A DNA stretch of 64,000 bases from Planosporangium spinosum (GTDB lineage Bacteria > Actinomycetota > Actinomycetes > Mycobacteriales > Micromonosporaceae). Position numbers and translations under genes: made by a program. Each line of letters opens with the position of its first letter. Positions within the stretch are counted from its first letter, which is position 1. The notes under the pieces are model-generated. The model was given only the letters and a program-made list of their open reading frames with translations. It ran no database searches and had not been told where the DNA came from. The stretch is taken from positions 1 to 64,000 of the forward strand of contig NZ_JBLYUB010000034.1 of NCBI RefSeq assembly GCF_049999945.1, read 5' to 3'. This document shows positions 42,554 to 50,882 of this stretch, in pieces.

Positions 42554-43803
42554 GCCTCGTGCCCCCACAGGGAACATTCCTGGGTGTCCTTCGTATTGAC
42601 CAGGTGTTCTTCGAACATGAAGGGCCAAAGCTCTTCACCGTCCTGTCACGAAGTGGCCGTCGGTACCTCGCGGTTATGGTGAGCGAGGACGATGAAAGCG
42701 AGATTTACCTATACCTGCCTTTATCGGAGCCTCGGTTCCAGTCTCTAAGAAGTGGCGGGCTAGGGTTGCGGGAAGCTTTTCGGAGAGCGGAAGATGGCTC
42801 TGTTTTTGAGGTGACCGCAAACTATGTCGAGAACCGAAATGCTCTACGCCTCATTGCCGTAGATGACATTCCAGAAAGTCACCTTCCGGCGGATAATGCA
42901 TTTATTCAACTTTCCACCGAGACTCGGCCGCATTTCAGACCGGAAGAATTGGCGGAAGAGTCCGTCAGCGAGTCTCGGACACTTCTTGCGGTGGAGATTG
43001 AACCACGTGGGCAGTTGCGAACCGAGCTGCCCTTGCGGTCCTTGTCTCGATTGACAGGGAGCTTGCAGGACACGATCGATGCATTGGCGCAGGAGCAGGT
43101 AGGAAGGCCAACTCCACGCGGTGCAATCCCCAGTGACATCCTGCGTGAAACCGAGTTGGTATTCAGGGAGAGTCGCGCGGCATCCTTTGTTCTTGTTGCT
43201 GGATCGACGGGTCATGATAGTCGATTGATGGAATCCCCGGTATTGGCCGGCTCGTGTCAGCGCCTTATTGAACTCTTGGAGAAAGGTGGGGCGCCGGAAG
43301 CTCTGCGCTCTCTGGTCGCAAGCTATGGACCCCGTGTGCGAGCAAAGTATCGAGCGTTACTCGAAGCGCTGATGGATGAAGAGACTGGCATCACGGCATA
43401 CGCGGCGACGCCGGATGGGACATTGGCTCACGCAGGGCTTAAGTCGCCGGAGATTCGGTATAGTCTTTCGCTTCTTCGTGAAGTTGGGCAGGAAGTGCTC
43501 AGGGAGTATCTTGAGAATGTGAATCTGGTTGGTGTTAATCTTCGGACTGGAAGTTTCGAGCTTTACGACCCCCACACAAACTCGAAGTACTCGGGCTATA
43601 TGGACAACGAAGCTCGCGGTCAAATTGAGGGATTGCCGACCGGGTTTGAGTACTTCTACTCGGCTGAGATTCTAGTTCAGCAGCAGTTTTCGAATATTAG
43701 TAGTGAAGTGACAAAGACTTATCGGCTCACTGCGATAGGTAACCCGTTCGGGGTCATAATGGCGTCCGGGCTGCCACTAGCGGAACCTCGTAGCGACATT
43801 TAG
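42550..43803 (+). CDS. AICE cargo gene B, 417-aa unknown protein (DUF6575-like?)
   Basis: The N-terminal 80 residues (GTFLGVLRIDQVFFEHEGPK, LFTVLSRSGRRYLAVM) resemble a domain I tentatively recall as DUF6575. A helical middle follows, then a second conserved-looking part with VNLVGVNLRTGSFELYDP and a short end. No catalytic motif, membrane span or signal peptide is evident. Codon use is markedly less GC-biased than the surrounding AICE genes (many A/T third positions), showing separate ancestry. Coupled to gene A by a 4-bp overlap and convergent with the GNAT gene 10 bp away. A defence, toxin or regulatory role is possible but unproven. Confidence 0.78.
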   Translation: MSLVPPQGTFLGVLRIDQVFFEHEGPKLFTVLSRSGRRYLAVMVSEDDESEIYLYLPLSEPRFQSLRSGGLGLREAFRRAEDGSVFEVTANYVENRNALRLIAVDDIPESHLPADNAFIQLSTETRPHFRPEELAEESVSESRTLLAVEIEPRGQLRTELPLRSLSRLTGSLQDTIDALAQEQVGRPTPRGAIPSDILRETELVFRESRAASFVLVAGSTGHDSRLMESPVLAGSCQRLIELLEKGGAPEALRSLVASYGPRVRAKYRALLEALMDEETGITAYAATPDGTLAHAGLKSPEIRYSLSLLREVGQEVLREYLENVNLVGVNLRTGSFELYDPHTNSKYSGYMDNEARGQIEGLPTGFEYFYSAEILVQQQFSNISSEVTKTYRLTAIGNPFGVIMASGLPLAEPRSDI

Positions 43804-43813
43804 CAGTGCGTCA

Positions 43814-44335
43814 CTAGCGTTGGCTGTGGTCGCCGTTTGCCTGTCGCTGGAAGAGCGCGCCGGACGGGTAATCCTCAAGGTTGAGCGTGCGCACGTGCTC
43901 AAAGCCGTTGCTGAGGTAGTACCTGTGCAGCGGCTCGTTGTGAGTCCACACGTCGATACGAACCCACTCCTTGCCGAGCTGCGCCGCGCGGTCACAAGCC
44001 CAGTCAAGAATCTTGCTGCCGAGTCCGGCCCAACCACGCCGGACGATCAGCCGGTGGAGGTACAGCGCCGGGTCTTGCTGCTCCTGCGGCGTCCACAGTC
44101 GCGAGTCAGCAAACGTGTCGAGCGCGACCGTAGCGGTGGTGGCCCCGCTGTCGTCGCGTGCCATCCAGGTCTCACCGGCCCGGATGCTCGCTGCGGTTCG
44201 CTCCACCATCGCATCGTAGGTGGGCCACGGTTCGCGCCACTGGTCGATGCCGCGCTCGCGCAACCATGCGCTCGCCTCTTCACGCATGGCAGTGATCGTC
44301 GGAAGGTCATCGAGGGTGGCCGGTTCGATGATCAC
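43814..44335 (-). CDS. GNAT acetyltransferase of the AICE
   Basis: 173 residues with GNAT features: IIEPATLDDLPTITAMREEA at the start, LYLHRLIVRRGWAGLGSKIL containing the acetyl-CoA loop (RRGWAGLG), and IDVWTHNEPLHRYYLSNGF. GNAT-GntR pairs are frequent in AICEs. The GTG start overlaps the TGA of the GntR gene (GTGA), so the two form one coupled operon. The substrate is unknown; modification of an element or host protein, or of an antibiotic, is possible. Confidence 0.88.
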   Translation of the reverse strand: MIIEPATLDDLPTITAMREEASAWLRERGIDQWREPWPTYDAMVERTAASIRAGETWMARDDSGATTATVALDTFADSRLWTPQEQQDPALYLHRLIVRRGWAGLGSKILDWACDRAAQLGKEWVRIDVWTHNEPLHRYYLSNGFEHVRTLNLEDYPSGALFQRQANGDHSQR

Positions 44336-45117
44336 GGGGCGGGCTGTTCTCTGTGATAGGCGTCAAGCTCGCCCAGTTCGTAGACCACGCGGTTACGGTC
44401 TCCGGCGAAGGTCGTCAGGGTGAGCCGCACCGGCCGTTGCTTGGTGTAGGCGGTCCGGACGTAGACCAGGACAGGCACGCCTGCCCCAAGTGACAGTTTC
44501 CGGACTTCGTCGGGTGAGGGCATGCGGGTGAGGATCTCGTCTACGTAGCCCACTTCGACGTGGCCGTGGTTGGCCATCGCCCGCACGGTTCCCTGCGGGA
44601 TGTCGTGTGGCGTGATCAGGCCGCACTCCTGTGCGATGTCCATCGGGTAGTAGCTGTCCTGCAAGCTGGACGGCTCCCCGTCAACCAACCGCAGGAAAGA
44701 GCGCGAGACCAGCGAGTCGCCCTCGTCCACGCACAGCCGTTCGGCAAGTTCGACGGTGGCCGGCACGATCCGCATGTCGAAGTCGCGGTACTCCGGTTGC
44801 CTGCCCTGACTGGCTAGCTCGGCTCGGTACGCGTCGGCCTGGTCGCTGGACATGCGATCACGCTGCTCGGCCCAGCTTGCGTGGTAGGTCGTCATGGCTC
44901 GATCCCGCACGAACGTGCCGCGTCCCGGCGTGCTCGTGATGGCGCCCTCATTGGTGAGCATGCCCAGCGCGAGCCGGACGGTGTTCCGCGAGACGCCGTA
45001 GCGCTCGCCCAACTCCTGCTCAGTGGGGAGGCGGTCACCGGGGCGAAGCTCCCCGGTGCGCATGGCTTCGCGCAGGTCAGCGGCGATCCGGCGGTATAGC
45101 GGGTTCGACTGTGCCAT
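44332..45117 (-). CDS. GntR/HutC-family repressor of the AICE
   Basis: 261 residues: an N-terminal GntR winged helix (LYRRIAADLREAMRTGELRP, LGERYGVSRNTVRLALGML) and a C-terminal UTRA effector domain (EYRDFDMRIVPATVELAERL ... PVLVYVRTAYTKQRP). This resembles the Pra/KorSA-type GntR control of AICE replication and transfer, inferred by position. It is divergent from the rightward transfer/replication operon; TACCAA/TTGGTA dyads in the 126-bp gap are likely operators. AGGAGG lies 8 bp before the ATG. Confidence 0.9.
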   Translation of the reverse strand: MAQSNPLYRRIAADLREAMRTGELRPGDRLPTEQELGERYGVSRNTVRLALGMLTNEGAITSTPGRGTFVRDRAMTTYHASWAEQRDRMSSDQADAYRAELASQGRQPEYRDFDMRIVPATVELAERLCVDEGDSLVSRSFLRLVDGEPSSLQDSYYPMDIAQECGLITPHDIPQGTVRAMANHGHVEVGYVDEILTRMPSPDEVRKLSLGAGVPVLVYVRTAYTKQRPVRLTLTTFAGDRNRVVYELGELDAYHREQPAP

Positions 45118-45138
45118 TCAGTGAGACCTCCTGGTTCG

Positions 45139-45219
45139 TACCAACAAATGGTCTCACCTCTCTTGACAACGCGCCAGCGAGGCCACCACGATGGCTCCAT
45201 ACCAATTGTTGGTACCAAT
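45139..45219. promoter_or_regulatory. Divergent promoter with GntR operator dyads
   Basis: TACCAACAAATGGT (45139-45152) and TACCAATTGTTGGTA (45200-45214), the latter running into another TTGGTACCAAT palindrome (to 45219), flank a TTGACA box (45163-45168) that reads as TTGTCA on the other strand. The spacing would let one regulator control both directions. Confidence 0.65.
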
Positions 45220-45243
45220 CCAACAAGCCGAGTGGAGGACGAC

Positions 45244-45492
45244 GTGAGGCCGCATCGATCCGCAGTGTCGGACGAGGGTCCGACCACGGAAGACCTCGCC
45301 GCGATCGAGCGCGAAATGCCGCTGATCGAGGCCGAGGTGGAGTTGCTCGACGCTGAGATCTCGATCCTCAACAACGGGGGCCGGCTGTCCGAGCTGGACT
45401 GGCGCCGGCTCCGCCGCGCTGAGGCCCGCGTGCTGCGGGAGGCCGCCGCGCTGGCGTCCCGTTCCATCACGCCCCGCCGGAGCGCGGCCTGA
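45244..45492 (+). CDS. DUF6284 family protein
   Basis: 82 residues. Core EDLAAIEREMPLIEAEVELL and LSELDWRRLRRAEARVLREA match the small helical DUF6284 family found in actinomycete ICEs and plasmids. It probably forms a coiled coil; the function is unknown. The GTG follows GGAGGACGAC. It is the first gene of the rightward AICE operon and its TGA overlaps the next ATG by one base (TGATG). Confidence 0.82.
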   Translation: MRPHRSAVSDEGPTTEDLAAIEREMPLIEAEVELLDAEISILNNGGRLSELDWRRLRRAEARVLREAAALASRSITPRRSAA

Positions 45493-45866
45493 TGGCTCGC
45501 TACCGCGCGGCGTACGTCGACCCGACGGGCGACCGGTACGGGATCCCCACGTTCCCGTGGCGGGGCGCCCCGGCCGGCTACGCCACGGCGCGGCAGTTGC
45601 GCGCCGAGGGTCTTCGCCCCGGTGGTCAGCCGGTCGCCGCGCAGATCCTGTGGCGTGGCATCGGCGGTACCCGCGCGGCGTACCTGTACCGCGTTGACGC
45701 CGCCAAGCCCAAGCGCACCGCCACCGCGCGCCAGCGCGAGGCCATCGCCGCCGCGCTGCGCGCTCGCCGTACCTGCCCGACCTGCCGGCAGGTGTGCGGC
45801 TACTACATCCCGCGTTCGCTCGGCGAGTGCCTTGACTGCGCGAATCCCATGGAGGCCGCCGCATGA
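45492..45866 (+). CDS. RRQRL-type zinc-binding protein
   Basis: 124 residues. The N-terminal half shows GIPTFPWRGAPAGYATARQL followed by LRAEGLRPGGQPVAAQILWR, the conserved core of the family; here the namesake motif reads TARQL. The C-terminal zinc site is CPTCRQVCGYYIPR with CLDC. Function is not established, but it is a regular companion of AICE transfer operons. Overlaps both neighbours by a few bases. Confidence 0.85.
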   Translation: MARYRAAYVDPTGDRYGIPTFPWRGAPAGYATARQLRAEGLRPGGQPVAAQILWRGIGGTRAAYLYRVDAAKPKRTATARQREAIAAALRARRTCPTCRQVCGYYIPRSLGECLDCANPMEAAA

Positions 45867-46528
45867 ACCCCCGCACCTACACCCACCCGAGCGTCCTGGA
45901 GGGCATCGCCGCCGGGGCGTCGTGGGCCGACCCGACCATGGACCCCGCCGCCATCGACTGGACCGCCCGCCGCGCCGCCGCCGCGATCCCCTTCCCGCTT
46001 GTGGACGGGCGGCCGGTCAACCCGTACGCCCCGACCGGCATCCGCTACGGCCGCAACGAGCTGGGCCACTGGGGCGAGCAGCAGTGCGCCGACGCGATCG
46101 TCACCGCGACGACGCCGGGCGGCTGGCGGTGGCTGGTCCTGGTCGAGCGCGCCGACGGCCACGGTTGGGCACTGCCGGGCGGCTACGTCGACCCCGGCGA
46201 GACCGCGCTGGCCGCCGCCGCGCGGGAGCTGGCCGAGGAGACCGGCCTAACCGTCGACCCGAGCCGGGAGCCGTACGAGGTGCTGCCGGCCCGGTACGTG
46301 CCGGACCCGCGCGCCTCGGACGAGGCGTGGATGGTCACCACCCCGGTGCGGTTCAACCTCGGTTCGTACGAGGTGCTGCCGGACGTGGTCGGCCTCGACG
46401 ACGCCCGCCGGGCCGAGTGGGCGCCGGCCGTCGACTTCCCGTGCGTCGTCCGCTACCTGGCGGACGTGCACGGCGGCGAGGTGTTCGCCGCCCACCGTGA
46501 CCTGCTCGCCGACATCCTCACCGACTGA
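45863..46528 (+). CDS. NUDIX hydrolase of the AICE
   Basis: 221 residues with a complete NUDIX box, GYVDPGETALAAAARELAEE then TGL (about residues 111-133). The N-terminal 70 residues include GASWADPTMDPAAIDW and NPYAPTGIRYGRNELGHWGE, typical of NUDIX proteins on AICEs. Such enzymes hydrolyse nucleoside diphosphates linked to another moiety. Its role in the element is unknown; the widespread presence in AICEs suggests a regulatory or nucleotide-clearing task. It overlaps the RRQRL gene by 4 bp. Confidence 0.9.
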   Translation: MNPRTYTHPSVLEGIAAGASWADPTMDPAAIDWTARRAAAAIPFPLVDGRPVNPYAPTGIRYGRNELGHWGEQQCADAIVTATTPGGWRWLVLVERADGHGWALPGGYVDPGETALAAAARELAEETGLTVDPSREPYEVLPARYVPDPRASDEAWMVTTPVRFNLGSYEVLPDVVGLDDARRAEWAPAVDFPCVVRYLADVHGGEVFAAHRDLLADILTD

Positions 46529-46546
46529 CCGGAAGGACACCGACCG

Positions 46547-47740
46547 ATGTTTCGTCGTACGCCGGAGGACCCGACGATCCTGGCCGCCCGCGCGGCGGCC
46601 CAACGCGAGTCCGCCGCCGCCGAGGTGGAGCGCGCCCGGCTGATGGCGCAGCTCGACCGGGAGCAGCAGGAGGCCGCCGCCGAGCACGCCCGCCGGCAGG
46701 CCATCGCCGATGAGCAGGAGCGCCGCCGCCGCGACGCCGCCCGCCGCATCGAGCGCGCCGAGCGCCGGGAGCGGCAGCGCAAGGCGCGGGCGGAGTTCGC
46801 CGCGAAGCTGCGCCCGGTGCTGCCGCTGCTGCTGATCAACGGCGGCGCGGCCTACGCGCAGGCCGCCTACGCCTACTCCGAGATCGCCCCGGCCGCGTGG
46901 AACGGGCCGTCTCGGGTGGCGTTCGCGGTAGCGTTCTCCGCCGCCCTGGAGTCCATCGCCGTCTACGTCCAGTGGCACGCCCACGACGCGCTCATGCTCA
47001 AGGCCCACGCCACCGCCGCCAGCCTGCGCCGCGCCGCCTGGCTGATCGCCGCCGTGGTCGCCGCCATCAACTACGCCCACTTCGCCGAAGGCATCACCCC
47101 CACCTCGGCGGCGGTCGCGTTCGCGCTGCTGTCCCTGCTCTCGCCCTGGCTGTGGGGGCTGCACACCCGCCGCGCGCAGCACGTCCAACTGTTGGCCGAG
47201 GACGCCAACCTCATTGACGACGCCGGGGTGGAGTTCTCCCCGAAGCGCCGCCGCATGTTCCCGATCCGCTCCCTGATGGCCGCCCGGTGGTCGATCGAGC
47301 ACAACGAGCGCGACCCCCGCAAGGCGTGGGACGGCTACAACGCCGAGCGCGCCGCCCGCCGCGCCGCCGCCGCGCAGGCCCGCACGGACAAGGCCACCCG
47401 GCCCGCACCCGACAACGCCACCGACACGCCGACCCCGGCCGCGCCGCCGGTTTGGCGTGAGCCGGTCGAGCCGTCCCGGCCCGTCCCGGTCGAGCCGGTC
47501 ACGCCGGTTCGTGAGCCGGTCCGCCCGGCGCGGGTCACCGCCCGGTCGCTGACCGCCGGTGAGCGGGTCATCGCCGCGCACACCGCCGAACCGAACGCCC
47601 CGCACGAGCGCATCGCCCGGCTCGCCGAGGTCAGCGTCAGCACCGTCAAGCGCCACCGCCCCCGCCCCACGACCGGCTCAGCATCCGCGCCGCACGCTGC
47701 GGCAACGCCGGTCACCGACCCCGCGTCGATCGCCGCCTGA
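46547..47740 (+). CDS. DUF2637 membrane protein (Spd-like spread protein)
   Basis: 397 residues. An N-terminal Glu/Arg/Ala-rich coiled coil (about 10-85) precedes four hydrophobic helices (LPLLLINGGAAYAQAAYAY, VAFAVAFSAALESIAVYVQW, AAWLIAAVVAAINYAHFA, AVAFALLSLLSPWLWGLH). A proline-rich linker follows, then a C-terminal helix-turn-helix (HERIARLAEVSVSTVKRHRP). DUF2637 proteins are the SpdA-type factors that help plasmid or AICE DNA spread through mycelium. The HTH tail suggests contact with DNA. It lies 18 bp after the NUDIX gene. Confidence 0.87.
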   Translation: MFRRTPEDPTILAARAAAQRESAAAEVERARLMAQLDREQQEAAAEHARRQAIADEQERRRRDAARRIERAERRERQRKARAEFAAKLRPVLPLLLINGGAAYAQAAYAYSEIAPAAWNGPSRVAFAVAFSAALESIAVYVQWHAHDALMLKAHATAASLRRAAWLIAAVVAAINYAHFAEGITPTSAAVAFALLSLLSPWLWGLHTRRAQHVQLLAEDANLIDDAGVEFSPKRRRMFPIRSLMAARWSIEHNERDPRKAWDGYNAERAARRAAAAQARTDKATRPAPDNATDTPTPAAPPVWREPVEPSRPVPVEPVTPVREPVRPARVTARSLTAGERVIAAHTAEPNAPHERIARLAEVSVSTVKRHRPRPTTGSASAPHAAATPVTDPASIAA

Positions 47741-47749
47741 GGAGAACCC

Positions 47750-47911
47750 ATGTTCGGCAAGAAGACCACCGTCCCGAACACGATCAGCGACCAGCAGATG
47801 AGCGACCTGAGCCGCCGCGCGCAGAAGGCCAACCCGCAGATGTTCAGCGACAAGGCCATCAAGCAGCGCCTCGCCTCGCAGGCCCAGCAGCGCAAGGCCG
47901 ACCAGTCCTGA
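47750..47911 (+). CDS. Small AICE protein, 53 aa
   Basis: A short basic protein (FGKKTTVPNTISDQQMSDLS ... RLASQAQQRKADQS) between the DUF2637 gene and traB. GAGGAGAA precedes its ATG by 5 bp. It resembles the small conserved frames that precede FtsK-like genes in AICEs. No domain is recognised; likely real because of position and ribosome-binding site. Confidence 0.72.
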   Translation: MFGKKTTVPNTISDQQMSDLSRRAQKANPQMFSDKAIKQRLASQAQQRKADQS

Positions 47912-48003
47912 CCCCGCCCGGCGGCACGGCCACCGGCTCCCAACCTGCGCCGTGCCGCCGGCTCCCCTGCCGATCTGACAGACCCGCTGGAGGAACCCCC
48001 ATC

Positions 48004-50220
48004 ATGACTTCCCCCCGAGACGACGACCGTTTCGACTGGCAGGCCGCCGAGGCCGAGCTGACCGACCCGACCGCCAGCCCGGATGCCGAGGTGGTGGACC
48101 TGGACGACGCCCGCGCCCGCCGCGGGGCATCCGTCACGTCGGCCGGTGACGGAAGCGACCTGGCCGACGACGGCGAGGACGCCGAGAGCATCGCCGACAC
48201 CCCGGACCGCGAGGGCGGCCCGGTCGACGCCGCCGAGGACATCCCCCGCGATGTGCTGGCCCGGCAGCGCAACCGCCGGCCGATCCTGGCCGACTGGGCC
48301 AGGTCGTGGCGCGGCTTCCGGGCCGCCGTACGGCACCAGAGCCGCGACGCCGGCTACGTCACCGCCTACCACGCGGTGCGACTGCCGAAGTACGCGGCGA
48401 AGACGGCCGTCTACGCGCCGCTTGGCCTGTTCCGGGGCGTCGGCCGGGCGCTGCACTGGGCCAGCGCCGAGGAAGGTAACTGGCACCTGCGGCAGGCCGC
48501 CGCGAACAAGGGTGACGCCGACACGTGGATGAAGCTCGACGCCCGCCGGCAGCGCCAGACGGTCTGGCGGTGGTGGGTGCTGGCCGCCTCGGCCGGCGCG
48601 ATGGTGGCCGGTGCGATCGTGCTGGCGCTCGGCCCGTCGTGGTGGCGATGGGCCGCACTGGCGGCAGTGCTGCCGCTGCTGGCCACGCTCGGACGGCCGG
48701 CGGACAAGCCGCTCACCGATCGGGTGACCGAGGGCACCCGCTACCGCAAGCTCACCGCCGAGCTGGTCCGCCGGGCGTTGACCTCGCTGCAACTGCCGGC
48801 CATCAACTCGGCCGTTGCCAAGGACGCGAAGGCGATCAGCTTCCCCGTGGACATCCACCGCGACGGCCCCGGCCACCTGGCCGTGGTTGACCTGCCCTAC
48901 GGGGTGGAGGCGTCCGAGGTGGTGGCCCGTCGGGGCAAGCTCGCCTCGGCGATGCGGTTGCCGCTGGATCAGGTGTGGCCCGAGCCCGCACCGGGTCACA
49001 CCGGCCGGCTGGCGCTGTGGGTCGGTTACGAACCGGCGTCGCAGATGACGCAACCGCCCTGGCCGCTGCTGTCGACCGGGGCGAAGGTCGACTTGTTCAA
49101 GGCGTTCCCGTTCGCCACCACCCCGCGCCTGGACGCCATCGACGCCGAGCTGATGTTCCGCAACTGGCTGTTCGGCGGTCAGCCCGGCTCGGGTAAGACG
49201 TTCGCGCTGCGCACCCTGCTGCTGGCCGCCTCGCTGGACCCGCGCGCCGAGATCCGCGGCTACGAACTCAAGGGCGTCGGGGACTTCGCCGTGCTGGAAC
49301 AGGTCATGGCCGAGTACGGCAACGGCTTCGATGACGAGACCCTGGCCCGGTGCTTCGCGTTCATCGAGTGGCTGTACGAGGAGTGCCGCCGCCGCTCCAA
49401 GCGCATCGAGCACTACGCCCGCCTCGGCAAGGCCCCGGAGAACAAGGTCACGGCCGAGCTGGCGTCGCTCAAGGGCTCAGGGCTGCACCCCCTGGTGGCG
49501 TGGTTCGATGAGCTGCAAGAGCTGATGACCAGCAAGTACGCCAAGGAAGCCGGCGAGATCCTGGAGAAGGTCATCAAGCTCGGCCGCGCCTTGGGTGTGA
49601 TCATCCTGATCGGCACGCAGATCCCCGACAAGGACAGCCTGCCCACCGGCATCACCCGCAACGTCAACTCCCGGTTCTGCCTGTCCGTCGCTGACCAGAC
49701 CGCCAACGACATGATCCTGGGCACCTCGGCCTACAAGCAGGGCTACCGAGCGACGGTGTTCGTGCCGGTCGATGAGGCCGGATGGGGCATCCTGCGCGGC
49801 TTCGGACCCAAGCCCTCGGCGGTCAAGTCGTACTACGTCAACACCACCGAGGCCGCCAAGGTCGTCGCCCGCGCCGTCGCGCTGCGCCAGGCCGCCGGCA
49901 CCCTACCCAAACCCGACGAGCAGACCCGCGAGGTGGCCCCGGTCGCGGACGTGCTCGGCGACCTGGCCCGCGTGTGGCCGGGCGACGACAAGGCCGTCTG
50001 GAACGAGACGCTGTGCGGGCTGCTGGCCGAGCTGCGCCCCGACGTGTACGGCGGGTGGGAGGCCGCGCAGCTCACCACCGCGCTCAAGCCGCACCCGCTG
50101 ATCAAGGTCGGCGACGTGGGCCGGCGCATCGACGGCAAGGCCACCACCCGGCGCGGCATCAAGCACACCGACCTCCTCGCCGCAATCGCGGAGCGTAACC
50201 GCAAGACCGGCACCGACTAA
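48004..50220 (+). CDS. FtsK/SpoIIIE-like DNA translocase (TraB-type conjugation protein)
   Basis: 738 residues. An acidic N-terminus leads to two membrane helices (about 188-235), then an FtsK motor domain with Walker A GGQPGSGKT (391-399) and Walker B LVAWFDE (497-503), plus IILIGTQIPDKDSLPTG. In AICEs and Streptomyces plasmids such TraB proteins form hexameric pumps that move double-stranded DNA between hyphae and recognise short repeats at clt. The GCTAGC array begins 14 bp after its stop, the expected clt location. There is no separate gamma domain obvious at the C-terminus, but the tail is helical and charged. Confidence 0.93.
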   Translation: MTSPRDDDRFDWQAAEAELTDPTASPDAEVVDLDDARARRGASVTSAGDGSDLADDGEDAESIADTPDREGGPVDAAEDIPRDVLARQRNRRPILADWARSWRGFRAAVRHQSRDAGYVTAYHAVRLPKYAAKTAVYAPLGLFRGVGRALHWASAEEGNWHLRQAAANKGDADTWMKLDARRQRQTVWRWWVLAASAGAMVAGAIVLALGPSWWRWAALAAVLPLLATLGRPADKPLTDRVTEGTRYRKLTAELVRRALTSLQLPAINSAVAKDAKAISFPVDIHRDGPGHLAVVDLPYGVEASEVVARRGKLASAMRLPLDQVWPEPAPGHTGRLALWVGYEPASQMTQPPWPLLSTGAKVDLFKAFPFATTPRLDAIDAELMFRNWLFGGQPGSGKTFALRTLLLAASLDPRAEIRGYELKGVGDFAVLEQVMAEYGNGFDDETLARCFAFIEWLYEECRRRSKRIEHYARLGKAPENKVTAELASLKGSGLHPLVAWFDELQELMTSKYAKEAGEILEKVIKLGRALGVIILIGTQIPDKDSLPTGITRNVNSRFCLSVADQTANDMILGTSAYKQGYRATVFVPVDEAGWGILRGFGPKPSAVKSYYVNTTEAAKVVARAVALRQAAGTLPKPDEQTREVAPVADVLGDLARVWPGDDKAVWNETLCGLLAELRPDVYGGWEAAQLTTALKPHPLIKVGDVGRRIDGKATTRRGIKHTDLLAAIAERNRKTGTD

Positions 50221-50233
50221 CCGGTCCGAGGCT

Positions 50234-50317
50234 GCTAGCGCTAGCGGCCACACCTGCTAGCGCTAGCACCCCCGCTAGCACACGAACCCACAACCTGCCT
50301 GGGCTCTAGCAACTAGC
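50234..50317. repeat. GCTAGC repeat array behind traB (candidate clt transfer site)
   Basis: The 12-bp palindrome GCTAGCGCTAGC occurs at 50234-50245 and 50256-50267, exactly 22 bp apart. A single GCTAGC follows at 50274-50279 and two CTAGC cores at 50306-50310 and 50313-50317. The array fills the non-coding 141 bp between traB and the next gene. Confidence 0.8.
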
Positions 50318-50361
50318 AGCCCACGGCCCCGCGCACCCAAAAACCGCCTCAGGAGGCGTTC

Positions 50362-50613
50362 GTGGACCCCCTCGTCACCGCCGCTAGCCTGCCCATCCTC
50401 GCCCTGCTCGCCGTCACGCTCGGTTACGCGATCGGCTGCTGGATCTGGCCGTTCCGCGCCTGCCGCCGCTGCGCCGGCACCGGCAAACGCCGCTCCCCGT
50501 CCGGCCGGGGCATCCGGCTCTGCCGGCCCTGCCGAGGCAGCGGCCTACGGCTACGCGCCGGCCGCTGGATCTACAACCAGCTCACCCGCCTACGCAAGGA
50601 CGGCACCCGATGA
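50362..50613 (+). CDS. Small membrane-anchored zinc-motif protein
   Basis: 83 residues. One membrane helix (ASLPILALLAVTLGYAIGCW, about 8-27) is followed by two CxxCxGxG-type knuckles (CRRCAGTGKR and CRPCRGSGLR), as in DnaJ zinc fingers, and a basic tail. Function unknown. CAGGAGG precedes the GTG. Its stop overlaps the next gene's ATG (ATGA). Confidence 0.78.
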   Translation: MDPLVTAASLPILALLAVTLGYAIGCWIWPFRACRRCAGTGKRRSPSGRGIRLCRPCRGSGLRLRAGRWIYNQLTRLRKDGTR

Positions 50614-50882
50614 ACCGCCGCCCGCGCTGCCCCGACTGGTGTGCCGGTGGGCACCGCTGCGGCCTCGGCGAGCACCGCTCCGACCCGATCACCGTCACGA
50701 TCCCCGGTGCCGGCACCGCCGTCCTCACCCGCGTCCGCGCGGTCGACGGCGGCGAACACGCCGACATCCGGCTATCGGTGGCGCTGCCCACCGACGAGCC
50801 GGCCGCCCGACTCCGGCTGGCCGCGCTGCTGACCCACCTGCGCACGCTGGTCGGCCCGGCCCGCACCGGGAGGGCCGCCTAA
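50610..50882 (+). CDS. DUF6907-like small protein
   Basis: 90 residues. The N-terminal CPDWCAGGHRCGLGEHRSDP is the cysteine/histidine signature I associate with DUF6907, followed by a beta-rich region and LRLAALLTHLRTLV. Found on many actinomycete mobile elements; function unknown. Overlaps both neighbours. Confidence 0.78.
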   Translation: MNRRPRCPDWCAGGHRCGLGEHRSDPITVTIPGAGTAVLTRVRAVDGGEHADIRLSVALPTDEPAARLRLAALLTHLRTLVGPARTGRAA

